Positions 51,345 to 61,301 of a DNA stretch of 64,000 nucleotides are shown here, one piece after another. Under the pieces are notes generated by a model. That model was not told where the DNA came from, did no database searches, and worked only from the letters and a program-made list of their open reading frames with translations. The stretch covers positions 744,001-808,000 of the forward strand of contig JADJLQ010000002.1 of NCBI GenBank assembly GCA_016709995.1. Reading direction: 5' to 3'. The translations under genes were made by a program, and so were the position numbers. The stretch comes from Saprospiraceae bacterium (GTDB lineage Bacteria; Bacteroidota; Bacteroidia; Chitinophagales; Saprospiraceae). The first letter of the stretch is position 1. Every line of letters starts with the position of its first letter.

Positions 51345-51872
51345 ATGAAAAAGTTAGGAATCGGCGCACTCGTAGGCGGCATCATCTTATTTCTGTGGCA
51401 GTTTTTGTCCTGGTCTGTACTCAATGTCCACAGCTCCATGCAGGCCTATACGCCAAAGCAGGACGAAGTACTTAAAGCCCTTAATGAAAACCTGGAGGAA
51501 GGCTTTTATTATATGCCTAATACACCTCCCGGGCAAGAACATGAAAATCCTATGGAAGCATATGTCGGTAAACCCTGGGCACAGGTTTATTACCACAAGG
51601 CCTATAATGCCAGCATGGGTGCCAATATGGGGCGAGGTCTATTCGTCGACATCATAGCAGTCTTGTTATTGGCATGGTTGCTCCTGAAAATGAACAATAC
51701 GAATTTTCAGTCGATTCTATTGTCCAGCCTTGCGGTTGGAATGATCGGTTATCTGACCACTGTCTATACCAACTCGATCTGGTTCCAGACGCATACCATG
51801 GGTGACTTGATAGATAGTATCGTATCCTGGGGATTGGTAGGTGCCTGGCTGGGATGGTGGCTGAAGCGGTGA
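51345..51872 (+). CDS. Small integral membrane protein, unknown function
   Basis: A 175-residue protein with about four hydrophobic segments: residues 5-28, about 100-115, about 122-142 and 155-173. Between the first two is a periplasmic-looking loop with EGFYYMPNTPPGQEHENPM. A family of such proteins with one membrane anchor, a polar loop and a C-terminal hairpin occurs widely in bacteria without a known role. It is convergent with the AlkB-like gene, the stops lying only 6 bp apart. Confidence 0.75.
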   Translation: MKKLGIGALVGGIILFLWQFLSWSVLNVHSSMQAYTPKQDEVLKALNENLEEGFYYMPNTPPGQEHENPMEAYVGKPWAQVYYHKAYNASMGANMGRGLFVDIIAVLLLAWLLLKMNNTNFQSILLSSLAVGMIGYLTTVYTNSIWFQTHTMGDLIDSIVSWGLVGAWLGWWLKR

Positions 51873-51878
51873 CAAGGC

Positions 51879-52913
51879 CTATGGTTGTGTGGGCAATCGT
51901 TTATCCATCGTATTAAACCACCATGGTGGAATTAACGACAATAAAATAGAAGCAGGATAACCATGCGCTAGTTTAGGACTGTCAGCCTTAAAGCTCAATC
52001 TCTGATAAGGAGTAGTAGCATTGGTATGATGATCTGCATGCCGGGTAAGTTCGTACAGAAATATTCTGCCTAAAGGCTGATCTGCATCCCAGGAAAGTCC
52101 GTCATGGATCGGTCCCGGACTACCTTTTTCGTCCACCGTACGCATTAAACCATAATGTTCTATATAGTTGACACATTCCAGAAATAGAAAACCAACGATA
52201 GCAATCACCATCGCCATGATCATTGCATAAAATGAAAATAAAACAAAGATGCCAGCCAGATAAACCAAACTGACCAGCAGAAACCAGATCATCAAATTGT
52301 GCCTGCCGTAGACAGGTCGATTTATTGATCGCAATCTTTCTTTCTCAAATTGCCAGGCATGCCGGTAGGAGTCTGTAACTGATCTAACCCAAAAACTGTA
52401 GATCGGTTCACCCCGCCGGGCTGTAGCCGGATCTTGCGGGGTGGCAATATATCTGTGATGTCCCTTATTATGCTCGATAAAAAAATGCAAATACAATGCA
52501 GGCAATAATAAACTCCATGACATCCATCTGTGGTAGGACTCGCGCCGATGCCCCAATTCATGCGCTACATTGATCCCTGCTGTCCCGATGACCAACCCTA
52601 CGCTGAATATAAATCCGATATGTTCTGCCAAAGTCAGACCAGAAGTATATTGGACCGTATACAAATAATAAAAAACAATAAAATACAGTAAGGGAAGATT
52701 GAGATAAAGAAACAAATTGAATAAGACAGGGCTTTCATGGATCGACTCAGGTTTTGCAGGTCTTTTCATTTTATTAAAAAAAAGTCCTTCTATCAGTGGT
52801 ATCAAAACAAATCCAATATACATAGCCCCGGGGGCTGCCCAACCCTTGAAATACAAACCCGCTATAGCACTCGCCGGAGCGGCATAGGCCAGTAAATATT
52901 TCCATTTGGTCAT
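51879..52913 (-). CDS. alkB: Alkane 1-monooxygenase (AlkB-type) membrane di-iron hydroxylase
   Basis: A 344-residue inner-membrane enzyme with about six hydrophobic segments. The histidine boxes are those of AlkB: HELGH at 118-122, EHNKGHH at 147-153, NYIEHYG at 249-255 and RHADHH at 291-296. NYIEHYGL separates AlkB from fatty-acid desaturases. It would hydroxylate terminal carbons of alkanes or fatty-acyl-like chains using rubredoxin and oxygen; no rubredoxin or rubredoxin reductase is in the window. Xylene monooxygenase-like relatives are an alternative. It lies just downstream of the AIM24 gene on the same strand (about 20 bp), so co-transcription is likely. Confidence 0.9.
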   Translation of the reverse strand: MTKWKYLLAYAAPASAIAGLYFKGWAAPGAMYIGFVLIPLIEGLFFNKMKRPAKPESIHESPVLFNLFLYLNLPLLYFIVFYYLYTVQYTSGLTLAEHIGFIFSVGLVIGTAGINVAHELGHRRESYHRWMSWSLLLPALYLHFFIEHNKGHHRYIATPQDPATARRGEPIYSFWVRSVTDSYRHAWQFEKERLRSINRPVYGRHNLMIWFLLVSLVYLAGIFVLFSFYAMIMAMVIAIVGFLFLECVNYIEHYGLMRTVDEKGSPGPIHDGLSWDADQPLGRIFLYELTRHADHHTNATTPYQRLSFKADSPKLAHGYPASILLSLIPPWWFNTMDKRLPTQP

Positions 52914-52933
52914 ATGCTAATGCCGGTTAAATT

Positions 52934-53731
52934 TTAAATACCATCTCCGTCCAGTAAATTGCCCAGCCCGCCTAAGATGCTGCCTTCACCTTTTTGTTTA
53001 AATCCACCATAAGAGATGATCCTGCTGGCGAGCCGACTGATCGGCAGAGTCTGTACCCACACATATCCGGGCCCTTTAAGAGTAGCGAAAAACAATCCTT
53101 CGCCACCGAAAATTGTATTTTTTATTCCCCCAATGAATTCAATACTGTAATGCACCGAAGGTGTGAACGCCACAATACATCCAGTATCAATTTTTAAAGT
53201 CTCCCCATGCTTTAATTCCTTTTTCACTACATGACCGCCTGCATGGACAAATGCCATCCCATCTCCTTCAAGTTTTTGCATGATAAATCCCTCGCCTCCA
53301 AACAAGCCGGTACCTATCTTGCGTTGAAATTCTATACCCACCTGCACGCCTTTGGCTGCGCATAAAAAAGCATCTTTCTGGCAGATCATTTTACCCCCCA
53401 GGGCATACAAGTCTAAGGGAATGATTTTGCCAGGATAAGGAGATGCAAATGAAACACGGTGTTTATTCATACCCATATTGGTAAAAGCGGTCATAAACAA
53501 ACTTTCCCCGGTGAGAACACGCTTACCTGCGGACATTAACTTTCCGAGAAACCCTTTATCATGATTACGGCCATCCCCAAAGATTGTTTCCATCTGGATG
53601 GGTTCGTCCATCATCATAAAAGCTCCGGCTTCAGCGATGGCTGTTTCACTGGGATCCAGCTCGATCTCCACATATTGCATTTCTTCGCCATAGATTTTGT
53701 AGTCTATCTCATGATCTTGTATTCCCGACAT
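52934..53731 (-). CDS. AIM24/TIGR00266-family protein
   Basis: A 265-residue soluble protein. ATG at 53731 is chosen because the longer frame would overlap the response-regulator gene. The body is the AIM24 beta-roll: ETAIAEAGAFMMMDEPIQMET, FMTAFTNMG, ASPYPGKIIPLDL, AAKGVQVGIEF, GEGFIMQKLEGDG, LKIDTGCIVAFTPSV and NTIFGGEGLFFATLKGPG. Glycine-rich end. The molecular function is unknown; the yeast relative affects mitochondrial inner-membrane organisation. It follows the two-component genes after 49 bp on the same strand, with alkB next. Confidence 0.88.
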   Translation of the reverse strand: MSGIQDHEIDYKIYGEEMQYVEIELDPSETAIAEAGAFMMMDEPIQMETIFGDGRNHDKGFLGKLMSAGKRVLTGESLFMTAFTNMGMNKHRVSFASPYPGKIIPLDLYALGGKMICQKDAFLCAAKGVQVGIEFQRKIGTGLFGGEGFIMQKLEGDGMAFVHAGGHVVKKELKHGETLKIDTGCIVAFTPSVHYSIEFIGGIKNTIFGGEGLFFATLKGPGYVWVQTLPISRLASRIISYGGFKQKGEGSILGGLGNLLDGDGI

Positions 53732-53780
53732 GTAATTTTTTTTGGCAAAGGTAACAGATTTAGCAGCTTCACCCCACACC

Positions 53781-54464
53781 TCAATCCACCAATCTATATC
53801 CAACTCCTTTTAAAGTAATGATTTGTATTTGTTCATCCTCTTTGAGGTAGTCCCTCAATTTTGTAATGTACACATCGAGATTGCGGGAATTGAAAAAAGA
53901 ATCATCGCCCCAGATTTTATCAAGGATGTTTTTACGCAGGACGATTTCGTGTTTATTCTCCAGGAGCATGGACATCAGCTCCGTCTCGCGGTGGGACAAT
54001 CTTTTTGTTTTTTCGTTTAACAACAATTCCTGGCGGCCTTGAAAAAATAGGTATCTGCCTAGGGGGATAAAATCTTGTTTGGAATCTGGATAAGGAGTTT
54101 TATTGACAAGTGCCAACAAATTTTTAATCCTGACGATCAATTCTTCCATACTGAACGGTTTGCGGATATAATCGTTGCCTCCGCTGCTAAACCCATCCAG
54201 GGCATCTTCCGTTTGATTTTTGGCAGTAAGAAAGATGATGGGTATATTTTTGTCCTGCAGGCGAATGCGTTTACTGACTTCATACCCATCCAGATGAGGG
54301 AGCATTACATCCAGCACACAGATGTCAGGTTGGAATTCAGTGAAAGCTGACACAGCATGATCTCCTCTCGTCACTAACCGGACCTCAAATTGGCGACTAC
54401 TTAAAGTTTCGCTGACTATTTTCGCCAGGTTGGGTTCGTCTTCTACGTACAATAGTCTGATCAT
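53781..54464 (-). CDS. OmpR-type response regulator (RprY-like)
   Basis: A 227-residue protein. Receiver domain 1-120 with acidic pocket Glu8/Asp9, phospho-acceptor Asp52 (VLDVMLPHLDGYEV), Thr79 and Lys102 (IRKPFS). DNA-binding winged helix from about 135: LSHRETELMSMLLENKHEIV, LDKIWGDDSFFNSRNLDVYITKLRDYL and TLKGVGYRLVD. Its ATG overlaps the kinase stop by ATGA, so the two are translationally coupled. The length and arrangement resemble RprXY of Bacteroides; the target genes are unknown. Confidence 0.93.
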   Translation of the reverse strand: MIRLLYVEDEPNLAKIVSETLSSRQFEVRLVTRGDHAVSAFTEFQPDICVLDVMLPHLDGYEVSKRIRLQDKNIPIIFLTAKNQTEDALDGFSSGGNDYIRKPFSMEELIVRIKNLLALVNKTPYPDSKQDFIPLGRYLFFQGRQELLLNEKTKRLSHRETELMSMLLENKHEIVLRKNILDKIWGDDSFFNSRNLDVYITKLRDYLKEDEQIQIITLKGVGYRLVD

Positions 54465-55948
54465 CCGGCAGGGAGTATGACATTAAATACAGATCCTTTA
54501 CCCAGTTCGCTATCGATGGAGATAACACCCCCCATTTCTTTGACGAGGCGCCAGACAAAAGCCAATCCTAAGCCATGCCCTTTGACCGTATGGACATTGC
54601 CACGAGGGACCCGATAAAACTTTTCGAAAATTTTTTGCTGATGGTCACTGCCTATTCCGGGGCCATTGTCTTTTACTATGAGTTCTACCTGATCTTGATT
54701 CTTATTGATATAGATGTCTATCTGGGGTTCTTCCTTGTCGCTGTATTTTAGAGCATTGTCGAGTAGATTGTAGACGATGCCGGACACCCACTGAGGATCG
54801 GCATACAGGCTGATATCAGGCTCGGATTGATGGATCAGAATACGGGTATGTTGCTTTTCAGTCTGCAGCTGCAAGGTCTCTGTGATATTAGTGACCAGTT
54901 GTGTAAGAGGGATGATCTCTTTTTGGGCGGCTGGTAAGGCCCGATCGATATTGGACATAGACAGCACCCGATCGACCAGGAGCGATAGTCGATCCAGTTC
55001 ATTACGGGATATCCTCAGGTAATCATCCCTTTTGGCGACATCATTGATTCCATCAAACTCGTGCAGCGCTTCTAGTGCTACACGCACCGTCGAAATGGGG
55101 GTCTTAAGCTCATGAGTCATGTTTTGAATGAAATCACTTTTGGCTTCGAGAAGATTTTTTTCTCTTCTGATCGTTGTGGTCATACTGTAGAATGCCAGGC
55201 CCAGGCAAGCCAATAACAGAAGCGCCAAAAAAAATTCCGCCCATAATTTTTTTAATATCAACCAGGGTTCTGGTTGCAGCAACACATCAAATTTTTCATT
55301 GGTAGCAAGGTCATGGTAGGTTCCGGCTATATTTTTTTCATTCCAGGAGACCTGACCGGTGTCAGCATATTGATTGAGTGTATAGTGGATGGGTATGCCT
55401 GCGCGCTGCAGGTTGAGATCAAACTTTTCCTTTAAACTATCGGAGATATTATTAACAGTGCTGAGTGTTCGGTGGAGAGAATCGATAGACATCCCTTTGT
55501 TTACACTGGATCGAAGGATTAGTGAGATGACCCCTTCAGTCTGATGCAGGGAGCGATTGTCTTCAGAGATCTCTCTTTTGATAGTGATGCCCCCTTTTGG
55601 GCCAATTTCTTTCTTTTGAGTAAGTATTTTTAAAGGATGTGGTCCGTTGTGGGCTATGGTCTGGTCTTCTTGAGCATTGATCACCATCACCTTGACAGAA
55701 TCAGCTTTGATATCAGTAGTAAACTCAAATTTATTATTAAAGCTATCAGATCTGAACATCAGTTGATTAATGAGACCACCTTCTATCGAATTGACTGCAT
55801 TGACAAAAAGATAGCCGACTTCTTTTTTGAGATTTTCTTTTTCCGTTTGGTAGGCTTTGTACAAATAAATAGTCAGGAAAGCCGTGAGCACAATCATGCT
55901 GGGCCACATCAGCAAAGAGATCCATCTTTCGTTTATTCGTCTGGGCAC
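54461..55948 (-). CDS. Membrane sensor histidine kinase (RprX-like)
   Basis: A 495-residue protein. Membrane segments at about 13-30 and 236-256 enclose a roughly 200-residue periplasmic sensor with no recognised domain. The kinase core has the H-box FIQNMTHELKTPISTV (His279), N-box GIVYNLLDNALKYS, G1 DNGPGIG, F-box FEKFYRVPRG and G2 GHGLGLAFVWRLV. There is no HAMP domain. It is the first gene of the pair, overlapping the response regulator by four bases. The signal sensed is unknown. Confidence 0.93.
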   Translation of the reverse strand: MPRRINERWISLLMWPSMIVLTAFLTIYLYKAYQTEKENLKKEVGYLFVNAVNSIEGGLINQLMFRSDSFNNKFEFTTDIKADSVKVMVINAQEDQTIAHNGPHPLKILTQKKEIGPKGGITIKREISEDNRSLHQTEGVISLILRSSVNKGMSIDSLHRTLSTVNNISDSLKEKFDLNLQRAGIPIHYTLNQYADTGQVSWNEKNIAGTYHDLATNEKFDVLLQPEPWLILKKLWAEFFLALLLLACLGLAFYSMTTTIRREKNLLEAKSDFIQNMTHELKTPISTVRVALEALHEFDGINDVAKRDDYLRISRNELDRLSLLVDRVLSMSNIDRALPAAQKEIIPLTQLVTNITETLQLQTEKQHTRILIHQSEPDISLYADPQWVSGIVYNLLDNALKYSDKEEPQIDIYINKNQDQVELIVKDNGPGIGSDHQQKIFEKFYRVPRGNVHTVKGHGLGLAFVWRLVKEMGGVISIDSELGKGSVFNVILPAG

Positions 55949-56094
55949 GGCACAAAATTAGTCGCAATATTGCAGGGATGTGTATATCATTAACCTTAAT
56001 TAACCTTGCTTCCACCTTGATTAACCTCAAATCATATTTTGTCTGCCTATGTTTGCACCAGCAATTATTTATAAACATGCTAAATTTTATATCA

Positions 56095-56845
56095 ATGAAA
56101 AAAATAAGTGTACTCATTATCGTTCTCTACTTTTCTTATGGCCTGATGGCTCAGACTTCGGGGGTAATCAATTTTACTGAAACCATCAAGCTGCATATGG
56201 AGATGCCCGGCCAGGATCCGGAAATGATGAAAAAATACCACAGACACATTCTGTACAAAAGGTTTTATACTTCCAGGGTGGAGAATCGCTGTATAAAAAT
56301 AATCTGGGCAACCAGGATCTAGAAGTAAATAATAATGATCAGCATGGCGGCGAGATCCGTATGGTGATGAAATCCCCTGAAAATACACTATACGCTGATG
56401 TAAAAAATAATGTCATGATCAACTCGCAGGAGTTTTTTGGAAAATTATTTTAATCAACGGTGAAAACAAAAAACAACTTTGGAAAATAACCGGAGAGCAA
56501 AAAACGCTGCTGGATTATACTTGTGTCAAAGCGATGTTACAGGACACGACCAATACAGTGGCTTGGTTTACGACAAAACTACCTGCCAATATGGGGCCTA
56601 ATGGATTTACCGGTTTGCCTGGCATGATCATGATGGTAGATATTGACAACGGGGAGCGCATTTATGTAGCGTCTAAAATTGAACTCCGGGACCTGGCTGA
56701 AGGAGAAATGACTAAACCAGAAAAAGGAAAGAAAGTGTCTGGAGAAGAATTTGAAAAAATCAGAAAAGAAAAAATGGAAGAAATGGGTGCGGTACAAGGC
56801 AAAGGAGGCACTTTTAAAGTCATGATTCGGGAGGAAAGGAATTAG
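56095..56845 (+). pseudogene. GLPGLI-family exported protein, frameshifted
   Basis: About 250 residues in three frames. ATG at 56095 gives a signal peptide (KKISVLIIVLYFSYGLMAQ), then GVINFTETIKLHMEMPGQDP; the middle (LYKNNLGNQDLEVNNNDQHG) lies in another frame, and the last frame (56534-56845) holds the signature PNGFTGLPGMIMMVD. GLPGLI proteins are typically encoded next to a TonB-type beta-barrel gene, as here, and their role is unknown. The indels are near 56,250 and 56,450. Confidence 0.75.
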
Positions 56846-56855
56846 GAACTTTGTT

Positions 56856-56956
56856 CGCGCAATAACAATGTAATAGTCGCGCAACGACTTGCCTACCGGC
56901 AGGCAGGCACAAAGACGCAAAGTTGAGTTTTACATTCATCGCGCAACGACGCAAAG
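56856..56956. repeat. Cluster of CGCGCAA-type direct repeats and an imperfect palindrome
   Basis: CGCGCAA recurs at about 56856, 56878 and 56940, twice extended to CGCGCAACGAC, and ACGCAAAG follows two of them. Between is an imperfect palindrome GCCTACCGGCAGGC with an extra AGGC. I recognise this as the kind of short dispersed intergenic repeat seen in many Bacteroidota genomes; it lies between the GLPGLI and TonB-type genes. Confidence 0.5.
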
Positions 56957-57064
56957 AGGGATTGTAGCGTAGTAGCATATTAAAACTAAGGCTCTGGTTT
57001 TTTGATAGGTGGAAATATCAGTCATAGACATAATCACATTTTATTCACTTCTTATTCCTTTCCA

Positions 57065-59843
57065 TTGAAGTATTCAATATTATTCGGTTTTATTTTTTAT
57101 CGGCGGCATTGACATCCCAATCACTGGTAGTCAGAGGGGTTTTGCAGGATTCTTCCGGGAACTCCTTGCCTGCTGCTACGGTAATGTTGCTCAGTGCTAA
57201 AGATTCTATTATGCAGGAATTCGTGACTTCGGGTGATGATGGTACATTTAAAATACGGGCTGCAAAAAATAAAGACTATGTCCTGCAGGTCTTATTCCTG
57301 GGACTGGAGACTTTAAATAAAAATGTCAAGTCGTCAACAGATGATATCGATCTGGGTATCCTCACCTTGCTGCCGTCTGCATCTGCCCTGCCCAATATAG
57401 ATGTCATCGGTGAGTACGATCTGATGAAAATAGGAAAGGATACTGTAGAATACAATGCCAAAGCTTTTAAAGTCCAACCAGGTGCTGCCGTAGAAGACCT
57501 GCTCAAGCGACTCCCGGGCTGGAAGTACAACGTGATGGATCAGTCAAAGCTTATGGTGAAGATGTGCAAAATGTCCTGGTGGATGGCAAAGAATTTTTGG
57601 AAAGGACACACGCATCGCTACTAAAAAAATCTGGAGGCGGATGCGGTAGACAAAGTACAGGTCTTTGACAAACGGTCTGACATGGCAGAATTTACCGGGG
57701 TGGAAGATGGTCGCGATGAAAAACCATCAATCTTAAACTCAAAGAAAATCGCAAAAATGGACATTTTGGTACTGCAGAGCTGGCAGGCGGAACTCATGAT
57801 AGGTTCAAGACAAAATTTAACCTCAATAGGTTTGCCCCTAAGGCCCGCACCTCCATCATCGGCCTGGGCAATAATATCAATGATCAGAGTTTTTCGATGA
57901 ATGATTATATAGATTTTATGGGAGGGCTAGGCTCTTTTATGCAAGGTGGAGGTGGAGGTAGAATGCGTATAGAGGTTGGAGGAGAATCAGGGCTGCCTGT
58001 AGGAGGTGGTGCTGTCCAAGGAATACAAAGGTCTATGGCAGGGGGCATCAATATCAATCGAAATATTACCAGCAAGACTGAACTGACAGCAAGCTACCTC
58101 CTCAATGAGATGAAAAATGCCCTGGTGAATTCTACAGAAAGGCAAAGTTTGCTTAGCGAGCAATCATACAATAGCAAAGAGGATGAAGATCGGATAAGTA
58201 ATAACAACGGTCACAATATCACTTTCAGGCTCAAATCAAAGCTGGATTCATTTCAAAACCTGATCATTCGGGGCAACGGGGGTTGGAGCGCCAATAAATA
58301 CAACAGTGACTTGCAGAATCTTACCTTTCTGACAGCAAATATGCCCGTCAACCAAAGTGCAAGACAATACCTGGCCAATGGGAATGGATTTAATTTTACC
58401 ACCTCGCTCACCTGGCAGCGCAGATTTAAAAGTCGGGTCGTTCCCTGGTATTGAGTACTTCAGGTAGGTTTGGCAATACGGACAGGGATGGCTATCTGGA
58501 TGCGATCAATCAATATTTTATTGGTAGTATATATGCAGACACTATACTTCAAAATCAACTTTATACAGATCGGGGAAACCAATATGATGGAAGAATATCC
58601 TATACCGAGCCTCTTGGCAAAAAACAATACCTGAGTGGAACGCATATGCAGCCAACAGCAGGAACAAAACCAATACAGATTTCTATGATATCATCGATCC
58701 GGGGATAGAGATCAGAAATGAATTATTATCTAACAATTACAATCGCGGGTATACTGTGTATAATACCGGAGTGCGAATGATCAAAAACCGCAGTAAGTAT
58801 TATTTGTCCTATGGAGTGAGTCTTCAACATGCTGCACTAAATGGGGAAGTATTGAATAATGAAAACCCAATTACAGTGGGTTTCACCCGCCTGCTGCCGG
58901 AGGCCAATCTCAATTACGAATTTGGCACTGCTCATCACCTCAACTTTGATTATTCTACCAGGGTACAAGAACCCTCTTTGCAGCAGTTGCAACCTACGAG
59001 TAACAATTCAGATCCACTCAATATCTGTGGGCAATCCTTCCCTTAGACCAGAGTATGTTCATTCATTCAATACTTCGTATTTTCGCTACAACCAGTTTTC
59101 TTTTACTTCTTTTTCGGCAATCTTGGATACAATTATACCCGAAATAGAATCACTGACCTGATCGAGGTAGACTCTCTGTATCGTCGCACCATACAGCCTG
59201 TCAATGTGAAAGATGAAAAAGCGATGCGTGGCAATATCGAATTCAGTACGCCCATCAAGCCATTAAAAATAGTATCTAAGATCAGACTTCGGTCTCAATT
59301 GGCCAAGAGTATTCTTTTCGTCAATAGCGAAAAAAACAGGGTCAATCGATTTGGCAATGCGGTGACTTTTTCTTTGGAGAACAGGAGAAAAGAAAAAGTG
59401 GACGCCCTGGCTGGAATCAAGCTGAGTGGTAACACTGCTGAATACTCCATACAAAAGAGTCTAAATCAAAAATATAAAGAGACAAATCTTTTTGGTGAGC
59501 TCACTTACACTCCCAATACCCATTGGTCATTACATTCGGAGTATGATTATATTTCATACTCACAATCCAGCCAGCCTGATAAATTGGTGGTGCCTCTTTG
59601 GAAAGCCAGTCTCACCCGTTATGTGGGCAAAGATCAAAGGCTAAAAGTCATCGCCACGGTGTTTGACATCCTGGATCGCAACAAAGGGATCAGCAGAAGT
59701 AGCCAACTCAATTACCTGGAGACCCAGCGAACCAATGCACTCGGCAGATACTATATGTTGGGGCTGGCCTATTCGATCAGGGATTTAAGAAAGCCGAAGG
59801 TGGTATTCATATAGAAATCAATGATCGCGATGATCATAGGTAA
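57065..59843 (+). pseudogene. TonB-type outer-membrane beta-barrel protein with CarboxypepD_reg domain, frameshifted
   Basis: About 920 residues over at least seven frames. The N-terminal regulatory-like domain reads VVRGVLQDSSGNSLPAATVML. A plug-like part follows: DTVEYNAKAFKVQPGAAVEDLLKRLPG, NVLVDGKEF in a shifted frame, VQVFDKRSDMAEFTGVEDG. The rest is a beta-barrel with a Gly-rich segment (FMQGGGGGRMRIEVGG) and a C-terminus that best reads YSIRGFKKAEGGIHIEIN with stop at 59841. A TTG at 57065 starts a leader (KYSILFGFIF) that joins LSAALTSQ if the T6 run at 57093-57098 gains one base. This is the usual partner of GLPGLI genes. Substrate unknown. Confidence 0.8.
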
Positions 59844-60082
59844 TACAAAAAAATGATTTAGAGTAAGCTTAGATGTGGTCGGTCTTTTAATCCGGGTCGA
59901 CTGCATTTTTAACTCTCCGGTTAAAATTAATCCGAGATCGTTCATTTGAATTTCTATGAACGATCTGATGATTGATTTTGAATGAATTGTGAATTTATTG
60001 ATGAAAGAATTCATTTCATAATCAATATCAGGATTAACCTCTGATGGAGTGACTGATGGTTCTATCAGTATCCCAATATTCA

Positions 60083-60700
60083 TCATCGGGATCCGGAGGA
60101 TAAAAAATTCATCCCTAATGAATTTTTTGGGTTAATAACACGTAGTGCGTGTCGAATCACAGTTAAGTCGATCCTGGTCCAGCTATCGGAAGAAGTAGTA
60201 TACACGAGGGGCACAAGGTTGCATCCAACACGTAAGCGCATCAATGATAATTTTTTCACCTGATATACTGGGCTCCATTGCACCGGGTATTTTGAATTGG
60301 CAAAGAAGATTTTTTGCTCCATAGGTCTGCGCTCAGATCAAAAGAATACCAATCATTTAAATCCGGAAGTGGTTGCGCCGTGCTCAATCCCATATACAAA
60401 AGGTTAGGAATAAAATACCATCATGGGCGCTAACCGGTCAGCTCCGGGAAAATCAGCTTTGGGTATCCATTGAGTAATGGTACTATCATACAACCAAAAA
60501 TCTGTAGGAAAGTTTGGATACACCGTATGACTAAAATAATGATACGATTTGGATTTGATTTTAACTCTACGGACCCGACCCTGGTAATGTCTTCCTGCAG
60601 TGGGAGGGTATGATCATAAATCTCTATACCTGGTTCGTTTTTTTGCACAAGACCCACAAAAAGGATTAAAAGAAGAAAACTAAAGATCTGATAGTCATGT
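60083..60700 (-). pseudogene. Kelch-repeat-like exported protein remnant
   Basis: Reading three frames gives an N-terminal hydrophobic leader near 60,690 (MTIRSLVFFF then LILFVGLVQ), NEPGIEIYDHTLPLQ, and Kelch-like phrases DFWLYDSTITQWIPKADFPG and DWYSFDLSADLWSKKSSLP. The rest of a propeller is lacking or scrambled. A short gene with several indels and a decayed gene are both possible. Nothing is known of its function. Confidence 0.4.
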
Positions 60701-60878
60701 CATAACGATTGAGTACATCAAAATTAACGAAATTAAGATTAAACTAGTTGTGCCTAATGTGCAGTGTCGAACCAAAATCGAATTGGAATCAGACCTCCGT
60801 AATACATGACCTTAGGGGTTGAAAAAAGGTGAGTCCATACTTTTGATTAATATTTATCTTTCGCAAAAAATCAGGCAA

Positions 60879-61287
60879 ATGTCTCCGAATCCAGTTTATT
60901 ACTCAATTCCATCTCAACTGCGTCGTATGGAAAATATGCATATCCTTTTTTGGTTGCTCAAGGATATATCCTGGTGTCTCAATTTTAAAGTGTTGGGGGG
61001 TACTCATGATCATACCGACGCTTTCTGTAGCTATCTATATTACCATTAAAAACAAAGAATACAAGTCTGAATTGGCCCATAACCTGGCAGTGATATTCTG
61101 GATAGCAGCCAATAGTACCTGGATGATCTGTGAGTTTACCGGCATCGATGAGACGCCGATCATTGGTGGCTTCGATGGCAGGCACCTGGCTTTGATACCC
61201 TTCAGTATAGGATTATTTATTTTATTGTATTACTATATTTTTCTACGGCACAAAGAAAAGAGTGAGGATCATCCACTCACTATGTGA
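60879..61287 (+). pseudogene. Conserved small membrane protein, one indel
   Basis: About 136 residues. ATG at 60879 (SPNPVYYSIPSQLRRMENMHILFWLLKDISWC) joins a second frame (LMIIPTLSVAIYITIKN; NLAVIFWIAANSTWMICEF; LALIPFSIGLFILLYYYIF) if the G6 run at 60995-61000 has one base fewer. Three to four membrane segments. I recognise this as a widespread Bacteroidota family without known function. A short inverted repeat at 61261-61281 overlaps the end and is a weak terminator candidate. Confidence 0.6.
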
Positions 61288-61301
61288 TTTTGCTTCATGG
61301 A

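Noticed and set aside
53732..53803. Longer N-terminus for the AIM24 protein
   Set aside because: It would overlap the response-regulator gene, adds no family sequence, and a good ATG exists at 53731.
59844..60082. Coding region on the minus strand beyond the TonB-type gene
   Set aside because: The frame has no leader or recognisable motif and partly mirrors the end of the barrel gene.
61261..61281. Strong terminator after the small membrane protein
   Set aside because: The stem is short, lies within the coding end and is followed by only a brief T-run.
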